A DNA stretch of 64,000 bases from Penium margaritaceum (Eukaryota > Streptophyta > Zygnematophyceae > Desmidiales > Peniaceae). The stretch is taken from NCBI GenBank assembly GCA_023375785.1, contig SZWC01004996.1, forward strand, positions 53,942 through 117,941, read 5' to 3'. The translations under genes and the position numbers were made by a program. The notes beneath the pieces were generated by a model that searched no databases, was not told the DNA's origin, and worked only from the letters and a program-made list of their open reading frames with translations. Below are positions 55,992-64,000 of the stretch, one piece after another. How positions within the stretch are numbered: position 1 is the stretch's first letter; each line of letters starts with the position of its first letter.

Positions 55992-58900
55992 TCACTCGCG
56001 GGGGAGTGCCCAGTATCCCATGGTGCATGGGATGGCACCACTCCACACGGCAGGGTCGTCCCCACCAGGGTGCTGCACCGTGGCCGTCAAATAGGAGTGG
56101 GAGCCGATATTGGGGAAGTAGTAGAATGATGTTACCTCGGCATCATACGGGGTGGCGATGATGCGAGTAATTGCCCTCGTGCTGCACCCAGCCACATGAG
56201 TTAACTCAGTCACTTACGACCATCAACAGAGCATGCGTGACTGCAGGAGTACAGAGTAGTCATGCTCTTAGGCTTGTTCAAATGCCTCATTGCGACAGAG
56301 CTTGGGACAAGTTCACTTACTCTACATTGTATGCCCAGCCATAGTTGCTGATGTGCTGGTAGTCACAGTCCTCCGCAATAGCCAGAGTTCGGTAGCGGGA
56401 CATCATGCTGATGTTGTCAGGGCTGGCAATAGAGCCCTGCGCAGAACAAGAGGAAAGACTGTCGCATGAAGAAGTGATCTGAAGCGCGACAGACAGACCA
56501 ACTGCAACGAATGGCACAAATAATGTGTGGCATGCACCGTTCATCAGTGGTGCGCATCATGTGCACATGCGCTGATGTCACAGCTCACCTGAGGGACAGT
56601 GTTGTTCCCAGAGCCCACGGTAGGGGCTCCCCAGGAGTTGATGACAGTGTAGATGTTGGTGGGGGTGTACGCGGAAATGCTGGTGGGGGCCGTCTTCATC
56701 CTGCACGTAGTTCAACAATGTGGGAACATGGTTAAAGTTTCCCTTTCCATGGAGCTCCTGAAGAGGAGGAGAGAGGGGGAAGGCAGGAGGAGGAAGGGGG
56801 GAGGGGGGACAAGGCAAAGTGCCGAGGGAGGAAGGAAAGTGTCGAGATGAACAAAAGTGTCAATAGTGAAAAAAAGTGTCAATAGTGAACAACACTAACA
56901 GTGAACAAAAGTGTCAAGATGAACAACCTCTTTCCATACTCACTTGTACACGGCACCAGGTTCATTTTGGGGAAGTCTGATGTAGTTGAAACCTCCCCCG
57001 TCGTTTGCGTTGCCGTCCAGCATGGACGTCCTGATGGCGGTGATTGCAAAATAGACCTCCCTGGTGCGCCAGTCATACGTCACACCCTCTGCCTTGGTCC
57101 ACTCCGTGCAACCACCCATGTACGACACGTAGCGAGCGGTCTCGAGGGTTGCAGCCAGCGCCTCCATGCCAGGCTTCACTTTCAGCCACTCGTAGCGGCT
57201 GCCAACGCTCCTCACTGGCCTGAAGCCCTCCGGCAGCTTTGTCAGATCGGGGACACCATTCGCCATGATGACAGTGGCAATGTCAAAGATGTCGGTGAAC
57301 TTGATGGAATCGTTCCATCCCGTGGACTTCTCAATGAAGGAAGCGACGTAGGAGTTGCTGACAGAGGCGTCCGTGAGAGGGATCCACTCCACGGTCCAGG
57401 ATCCGCCATCGGCGGCATTGACCTGAGTCGGCTTCATGGCGTAGATGCGGCCGGAGGAGAGGTCGCGGGGCTTGTCGGCCACGAACATGGTGATGATGCC
57501 GCCGGCGCTGGTGTCGTCGGTGCAGATTACAGTCCTCTGGTCCGGCAGCACCACACCTGTCTCCCATTGTGCCCTGCCCATGGCGTAGTGTTTGGTCACC
57601 TTGGTCTCACCGGCGGCTCTGCTCACACCTACCTCGAGGTACCAGCCGTACCAGTAGGGGTTGACGTCCTGCCATCTGGGCAGCTTCTGTACGAGCGCCT
57701 GGTGGGGGAAGGCAGAGGGAGCCTTTGAGGGAGGGAACGTCTTGGCGTCCTCGACCGACTCAAGGCCGGCCAGGTGTGTGTTCCAGGGCGTCTGTGAGCC
57801 GGAGCATGGGCGGCTGCGCACAGAAGGCCCCCGACAGAAACGGACACAGTATTGGCCTCATGCGACAGCGGAAGTCACACACACCATCCATGGTGGCGTA
57901 TGCAGGCCCTCTCAGAAACAAGGATCCACTGGCAGTTCTGGGTTCCGGAACCAAGGATCCACTGGCAGTTCTGGGTTCCGGAACCAAGGATCCACTGGCA
58001 GTTCTGGGTTCCGGAACCCAGAACTGCCAGTGGACAGCTCCCAAAGGCCACCACAAGAGTCTACGAGTCGACGAGTCAGCGTGTCAACGAGTCAACGAGT
58101 CAACGAGTCAACGAGTCAACGAGACCGATGAGCCACTCACATGCCACCGTAGACGGCGTTAGTGTTGATGGTCTTGCCCTTGACGATGGTGAGCTCCCCA
58201 TCGGTCGTGTTCTGGCTGAGCTCGGCCAAGAAGAAGCTTCCGAAAGCGTCCTCGTTCTGAGTGATCAACCATAGCTTGCCAAACTTCATGAAGATGGAAG
58301 AGAAGTCAAAGTTGCGGGCAGCGGCAGGGTCGACTGTGGGTGTCACGACGCCAGGGTCGGTGGTGGAAGTCACAACGTCGCCATTCTTGTCCAGGATGGT
58401 ACCCACGGCCCACGGCTGGCCATCGAAGCCGGGGTAGGTCTTTCCGGACTCCAGAAGTGGCTTGTACTTGATCTGCTCAGACCATGGAATGAAACATGTA
58501 CACAGAAACATGATTCCAGCGGAAAGCGGAGGAGGTGGCAACGTTTGTTGGCGACAGTGCCCTTGCAATGGAAACAAGAGCATCGCACTCTCCACTCCAT
58601 CAAACGCAGATTTTGGCACCATACGCCTTAGTTTCGTGGTACTTCCGACCACTGCATGGCAAGGAGCAGCAGCCCACTCACAGTTTTTTTATTCCAATTG
58701 CTCAGCTGCCGAAAGCGCAGCTGCAGACCGTCAGTGAGATGGTGCATCTGAGGATGAATCCACGCACCCTCAATCCGATTGAGAACTTGTAGCAGAGCGC
58801 CTCCACTATCTTACATGCGGCAGTGCCCAACTTCCGCCCGTACGTACACATGTGTTCAAATAAACATTCGTACCTTCTACGGCACGAGCAGCAGAACGAT

Positions 58901-60426
58901 AGACTTTCGCAGCGATTTGGAAAAGTAGGCTGGGTACCAGTCATGTCCGCCTTTCGCTGCCAAGCAGCTGGAGCTGACTGCAGCCATTTGCGTTGTGCGG
59001 CGCAGCTTTGAACGGGGACAGTTTTTGGGCGAACAGTTTTTGAAGCAAGGTTGAGCGGTGTGGGAGAGCCACAATGCTGCTTGAAAGCTTACTGCTGCTG
59101 GACAATAGACTGCTGCTGGACAGTGGACTGCTGCTGGACAGTGGACTGCTGCTGGACAGTGGACTGCTGCTTAACCGTGGACTGCTGCTGGACAATAGAC
59201 TGCTGCTGGACAGTGGACTGCTGCTTAACCATGGACTGCTGCTGGACAGTAGACTGCTGCTGGACAGTAGACTGCTGCTGGACAGTAGACTGCTGTTGGA
59301 CGGCAGACTGCTGTTGGACGGCAGACTGCTCGACAGCAGACTGGTGGACAGAAGCACTGACCGTGACGAGCGTGCAGGCGGCCCGCCACTAACCGTCGCG
59401 TTGGGTACCGCTACGACGATGGGCACCGCACTAGTGGGATGCATTTAAGTTTTTAAGACGGTTTGCAAACCGTCTTAAAAATGCATGTAAGTTTCTGAGA
59501 CGATTTGCAAACCGTCTTAGAAAATGCATTTAAGCTTTTAAGACGGTTTGCAAACCGTCTTAAAAACTTAAATGCATTCTTTATAAGACGACGCGTGGCA
59601 TTCCGACGTCACATGACATTCCACCGTCACATAGCGGTCCAACGTTATATGGCAGTCTGACGTCATATGGCAGTCCGACGTCACACGGCAGCCCCACGTC
59701 ACATGGCAATCTGATGTCATATGGCAATCTGACGTCATGTGGCATTCCGACGTCATGTGGCAATCCGATGTCACATGGCAGTCCAATGTCACGTAGCAGT
59801 CCGACGTCACATGACATTCCACCGTCACATAGCGGTCTGACATTGTACAGCAGTCTGACGTCATATGGCAGTCCGACGTCACACGGCAGCCCCACGTCAC
59901 ATGGCAGTCTGACGTCATATGGCAATCTGACGTCATGTGGCATTCCGACGTCATGTGGCAATCCGATGTCACATGGCAGTCCAACGTCACGTAGCAGTCC
60001 GACGTCACATGGGAGTCCGACGCTACACGTGTCTGACGGCCACTCTGTGGGGTCGCTGCGGTGGCACCGCGTTCCACAGCCACGCACACGTGCCACGGGC
60101 CAACCGTCGGGAGGACAAATGACACTGGATCAATTTCTTCTCCCGCAAAGGCCAAGCCTACCACTGGTAGGCTTGGCCTTTGTGCTGTGGTAGGCTATCG
60201 CAGCACACCTCGAACATGGGGGGAGAGCCAGCGTGGGTTCCGACGGGCAGCGTACCGGGTATGTGACGCCGTCGATGGTGACAGCGTCCGTGGTCTGGTA
60301 GTTGAAAATGGCACTGGTGACGGGAGGGATTCCCTTGAAAGCGAGCGTCTTCAGCTGCGCGGAGGCCACGGCGCAGCACGCCAGCATGCACAAGGCCAGA
60401 GCAAGGGAAGACCTTAAGGACGCCAT
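55992..60426 (-). CDS. Secreted PhoX-type phosphatase (DUF839), six exons
   Basis: Exons on the minus strand: 60426-60256, 58472-58141, 57813-56944, 56700-56589, 56436-56321, 56181-55992 (stop TGA). All five introns are GT-AG and phases fit, giving 596 residues. A signal peptide (MASLRSSLALALCMLACCAV…ASA) suggests secretion. Family motifs: CSGSQTPWNTHLAGLES (171-187, compare CxGGxTPWGTxLxxEE), TDDTSAGGIITMFVADKP (266-283), AEGVTYDWRTREVYFAIT (409-426), ASPDNISMMSRYRTLAIAED (499-518) and a C-terminal TATVQHPGGDD. PhoX enzymes are Ca- and Fe-dependent alkaline phosphatases of phosphate scavenging. The glutamate pair after TPWGT is partly changed (LES), so catalysis is not certain. The family call is firm, the exact substrate inferred. 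Antisense open frames over exon 3 are shadows. Confidence 0.85.
57925..58034. repeat. 33-bp tandem repeat ending in a 44-bp palindrome (intron 2)
   Basis: Three copies of a 33-bp unit (GGATCCACTGGCAGTTCTGG…). The last runs into its own reverse complement, forming a perfect 44-bp palindrome at 57991-58034. It lies in intron 2 of the PhoX gene. Confidence 0.9.
58066..58125. repeat. 9-bp tandem repeat in intron 2
   Basis: About six copies of GTCAACGAG, next to the exon 2 splice donor of the PhoX gene (58140). Confidence 0.85.
58748..58800 (+). other. Possible Tc1/mariner transposase scrap in intron 1
   Basis: The plus strand reads NPRTLNPIENL followed by an amber stop (58757-58792). The stretch resembles the conserved PDLNPIENLW of Tc1/mariner and related DDE transposases, with the Trp as a stop. 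No other transposase text was recognised around it, so chance is possible. Confidence 0.3.
59094..59345. repeat. 18-bp CTG-rich tandem array (intron 1)
   Basis: About 13 copies of GACTGCTGCTGGACAGTG with minor variants. Open in plus frames as Cys/Trp- or Leu-rich text, which is a repeat artefact. Confidence 0.9.
59439..59577. repeat. Three chained palindromes sharing ATGCAT ends (intron 1)
   Basis: Modules 59439-59486, 59481-59529 and 59524-59577 each run from ATGCAT to ATGCAT and are centred on TTTGCAAA. The third is a 54-bp palindrome with one mismatch; the others have a short deletion or two mismatches. The core half-site TTAAGACGGTTTG parallels TTAAGTCGCTTTG at 406-453. Confidence 0.9.
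59600..60020. repeat. 18-bp GACGTCA satellite with 198-bp higher-order unit (intron 1)
   Basis: About 23 copies of an 18-bp unit like ATGGCAGTCCGACGTCAC. Variant order repeats with a 198-bp period (11 units): the distinctive ATGACATTCCACCGTCAC occurs at 59613 and 59811. Many units carry GACGTCA, an ACGT core of the kind bZIP proteins bind. Confidence 0.9.
60146..60182. repeat. Perfect hairpin, 18-bp arms, 1-nt loop (intron 1)
   Basis: Arms 60146-60163 and 60165-60182 (CAAAGGCCAAGCCTACCA and complement) around a single C, about 75 bp inside intron 1 from the exon 1 donor. Confidence 0.9.
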
Positions 60427-61080
60427 TGTGGAAGGGCGGACGACAGCTTCACACCGTCGACGTGAGCGAGATAGGTCAGAGACCAGTGCTCGGCGATACG
60501 AAGACATTGACATTAGCAGAAGATATTGGGCCAAGACGTTGGAGGTGGAGGTCCCCGAAACCGGTGGCCTGGTCGCGGTCCGGATGTCGAGTCGTCCAAT
60601 GGAGAAGCACCGCTGTGGGCGAGCGACGCCAGTGTGGCTCCCCACGCTGATCGAATCTTCCGAGCCGCCCATGAGGCTCACCGTTACTGGCGTCGTCGCC
60701 GGGCGGCAGGGCGACTGTTCTATTGTCCCCAAGTCGTCGCTAGGGCGGCCCGGGTCAACTTATCGCAACAGCGCCCACGGAGCTGATCGGGCGCCGAACT
60801 GGCGGCGCGGTGTGTGCCAGAGGCGGCATTCGGATGCGCTTTGAGTGCCTGGGGGCAAACCGCAACCGACTGCGCTGCCTGGGCTGCCCCAACGAGCCTC
60901 ACACACTCGCAGGATTGATTCCCGTCAAGGCATCGTGGGTCTCGTGTCTCTCTTTCTCTCTCGCGCTATCTCGGACAAGCCCTGCCAGGGATAAAACCGC
61001 AACCGAATGCGGCCGATGGTCCAAACCACGCGCCCGTTCAATCTGTCGGCTTCTCTCCATCGAACGATATTGAAAACGAA
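60427..61080 (-). promoter_or_regulatory. Upstream region of the PhoX gene
   Basis: The 5' flank of the gene. No TATA box near the ATG, and no recognised phosphate-response motif. GC-rich up to about 61050. Long plus-strand open frames here lack any recognisable domain. Confidence 0.35.
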
Positions 61081-63832
61081 AAAAATAGATTCGAGGAGAG
61101 AAAAATAATTCTTTGAATAGGAAGGAGGAGATGACGTGCGCCAGGAACATTTTCAGCACGAAACCACAGTGCGCATTTGTGGGTACATGGTGGTTTGTGA
61201 TTAACACTTGGTGGACAAACAGTGCCTGACTTCCGGGAGGTGGTGGGATGCAACCTCCCTCGCGACCATGCCGGCATGACGAGCTGCCTGTCTTCGACAC
61301 GCTAAAAGAGGACACCAGTTGAACAGAATGGCGATTAAGTTTGTTCGAAACTGTGCACCGCAGGAATACTCTTCCTTTGTGTGACACAAGAGGAGTTGAG
61401 TCCTCTGTTCATTTTGGATCGAAAGACAGGGCATCAATATTCATATGAAAATGCGTCCTGTTCGATCCAACGAGACGATGGTCTCGTGAGCTTCGATCGT
61501 GTCGATTTTTCTTCTGTTTAGGCGCAGACTGCAAGAAAAGCTTCCATGTTTTATGAGGTGAATCTCAACGAAACAAGATCCGGTAACTTCTATGCTATTG
61601 AATGGAAATGACGACTCAAAATATGTTTTCACATCTCTTCAAGTATCGCGCTTGTAGAGCAAGCCACAATGCACCCTGGTAATGGTGCTAAGCCAAACCT
61701 CAAAACATGATAGTTGCGCGCGATGATGTTTTCTTATTGGCTGAAGAAACATCCGATGATCGCCGTCAATTGATCCGTGCGCGATCCTCTCGTCCTATTG
61801 GGTGAGAAGCAGAATCGATTATTGCGATGGGACGGTTTTGTCCTTCTTCTATTCCACGAGACTGCCGCCGATAAGTGATACTCGAAGAGAACCACGGACA
61901 AAGAAATGATATCTGCAGCTCCGCCTTCACCACGAGAGGCTTATCGGCGGAGGCGAATATTCTTCGACGGAATCGGCATCAAGTGCAACCTACGAAAGAC
62001 GAGCAGCTTCGGAAGTGCGGGTCGACGTTGTCAATTCGGAAAACAGTGGAAATCGACAGCATACGTCAGATTTTACGTCCGAGTGACCGAAAACAATCAC
62101 CGTTGACAACAATAAATACGTTCCCCAAAATACATACACATTTGTGAACACATGTACATACAAAAATCCATGTAAGCATTAGCATGTAGTAATTTCCATT
62201 CAAATGTATATAAATTTAAAAAAGTGAAAAATGTGGCAAAAATTTCCCAAATTGAAAACATGATAAGTCCAAACAATGCTTCTCAACAACATGGACAAAT
62301 AGGTATGACAAGGTCTTATATCAAAGGATTTTTCTATATGGGCAAAGATAGCCTCCTTACTTTGTGTCCACGACCCTTCATTAACGCGCTAACGTAAATG
62401 ATTCAATAAGCAAGTTTGATTGGAAATTATCTTTTTCTCCAATGGAAGGGAGTTACAATGCCATTTCGACTCCCAAAAACAGAATGAAAATGGAGAAACA
62501 AATGCACAGTTTGAAAAATGAAGATCTTAAGACTTCCTTAACAAACTAATACCAGCCCAACTCTTGCATTGAAAACCAGCTCAAGCCGCTTCGTTTGGTC
62601 AAAAGCTTTGACTACCGCAAACTCATAAAGGTTCAAGAATTCTAGGGACAATAAAGGTTTAAACCTTTACGATACCAAAAAGAAGACTATAAGAAGGAAG
62701 ATAAGGAGGAAGAAGATTATTCTATCAGTTTAAAATAACATTCAAGAAGTTTTCATTCGATCACTAATATAAAACTGGAATGCATTACACATTGTGTAAG
62801 AGTAATGTCTTACGTCAAGCTATTCATGTGAAAACAGAAGATACCTTACGAAACTTATCTAAAATAAAGATAATGCACGTAAATTCAAATCCAAATGAGA
62901 ATGATGATACAATTACAAGGAATATTCAAGCACATGTAATTGAACAAGCCTTTCATGTATTGTAATGTTAAGAACTCAATCCCAACAACACATGCGAGCT
63001 CCTCTCAGAAGATAAGAATTTGAAAGAAATCACACAAGGTTGTGAACTTACAAAAAAACCTTTGTCAAAAAAAGTGTCAATATCTCTCTCCCCAAAGTAA
63101 ACTTAAAACATTTCAACCATTGTTCATAAAACCAACCAAAGGTTGAGGGAAGTAAAACATATCCTAGTAGATGGATCTCTTTGCATGATAATTTGATTTT
63201 ACTACATTAAGCACATTTTTCAAAAATCACCATGCTTTTCCAATAGAAAGAATTACACAAGGATATCATTCATGAAAGACACAGAAGCATTTCATTCTGA
63301 AAAAAAGCTTTTTTTATGGAGGTTAAACTTTAGAAAATACACATAGAATGCCTTCACTTCATGAAAGTGGCCAAACTTGGAAAAACAAAGTCTCAAAAGA
63401 ACCACAACTTTTTGGAAGCAATGATGGACGTGCAATTGAGAAAAAAAAAACATAAAGATTGAAGCGTGGTTGGCAAGCTATATCAGGATGAAGGTACGCA
63501 TGAAAACAGATAAGGGAGTCTTGTACATGAATGTAACAAAAGAATGAACGTAGAAAAAAAATTGTTGCATGTTGAAAACATAAGAGACAATGCCACTTAT
63601 GGATGACTATTATCCCAAGAGTAATTCAAGATTTACATCCTATTCAATACGTAAATGCAATTGATATTGGGATGAATATTGTTAAAATATTTTTATGATC
63701 ATGTGAAATTGCCTTATTCATCACTTAGTGTGCAATGGTCTTAAGCGGATGATGAGTTGTTGTCAATGATACTTGTTTATCAATCTCTGTATCATGAGCT
63801 CTTTCTATATGTTAAAGAATGAAACAGAGGCG
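61081..63832. other. AT-rich intergenic DNA, no recognised gene
   Basis: From about 61080, and clearly from 62100, base composition shifts from GC-rich to AT-rich with many A and T runs. Open frames do not exceed 90 codons and none resembles a known protein. No LTR, tRNA or tandem array was noticed. Confidence 0.6.
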
Positions 63833-64000
63833 AAATAGATATAGATATAGATATACATATGGATATAGATATAGATATAGATATAGATATAGATATAGAT
63901 ATAGATATAGATATAGATATAGATATAGATATAGATAAAGATATAGATATAGATATAGATATAGATATAGATATAGACATAGATATAGATATAGATATAG
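63833..64000. repeat. (ATAGAT)n microsatellite, cut by window end
   Basis: At least 165 bp of the hexamer ATAGAT with a few point changes (ATACAT, ATGGAT, ATAAAG). It continues past the window. Confidence 0.97.

Noticed and set aside
56901-57728. Plus-strand 275-codon frame
   Set aside because: Exact antisense of PhoX exon 3, which has spliceable borders and family motifs.
59439-60020. CRISPR array
   Set aside because: Units are tandem or palindromic without unique spacers of constant length, in a eukaryotic intron.
59568-60193. Repetitive proteins on both strands of the GACGTCA array
   Set aside because: The 18-bp unit is a multiple of three and lacks stops, so frames stay open by default; the array lies in an intron.
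61875-62965. Small frames of 60-90 codons in the AT-rich tail
   Set aside because: No resemblance to known proteins, no splice context, and lengths expected by chance.

Overview
This window is nuclear DNA from a green-lineage eukaryote. The evidence is a retroelement primer-binding site matching the plant initiator-Met tRNA (TGGTATCAGAGC, seen on both strands), telomere-type TTTAGGG repeats, dense Ty1/Copia and Ty3/Gypsy elements, and one intron-containing host gene. A streptophyte alga (for example a charophyte) would fit, but the sequence alone does not settle the species. There are two assembly gaps (9715-9737 and 38773-38824), each flanked by a duplicated stretch.

Layout. 0-56 kb is a nest of decayed LTR retrotransposons, named here C1-C10 (Copia) and T1 (Ty3). 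C1 (-) 1-~4.3 kb; C2 (+) ~5.2-8.9 kb; C3 (-) 8.9-13.49 kb; a solo Ty3 LTR (-) 13494-14872; C4 (-) 14.9-17.9 kb; CTG/GCT-rich low-complexity DNA 18.08-19.4 kb; C5 (-) 19.5-24.96 kb; C6 (+) 24.96-27.77 kb; C7 (+) 27.9-32.7 kb; T1 (+) 32.7-46.43 kb; C8 (+) 46.43-47.57 kb and 52.85-54.44 kb, split by C9 (+) 47.57-52.85 kb; C10 fragment (+) 54.45-55.9 kb. Nearly all Copia polyproteins carry stops, frameshifts or lost catalytic residues.

T1 is the unusual element. It has gag, protease, RT and RNase H, then a second diverged protease copy, then about 3 kb of Pro/Thr-rich and Ala/Glu-rich coding sequence, then an integrase, then a separate region encoding about six tandem PHD/RING-like zinc fingers just before the polypurine tract and a 1,381-bp 3' LTR.

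55.99-60.43 kb (-) holds the only convincing host gene: a six-exon gene for a secreted PhoX-type (DUF839) phosphatase of 596 aa. All introns are GT-AG and phase-consistent. Introns 1 and 2 are packed with tandem repeats and perfect palindromes. One palindrome family there (core half-site TTAAGWCGSTTTG followed by its reverse complement) recurs in C1 at 406-453, where it sits between perfect 18-bp direct repeats like an inserted unit. From ~61.1 kb the DNA becomes AT-rich with no recognisable gene, ending in an (ATAGAT)n microsatellite.
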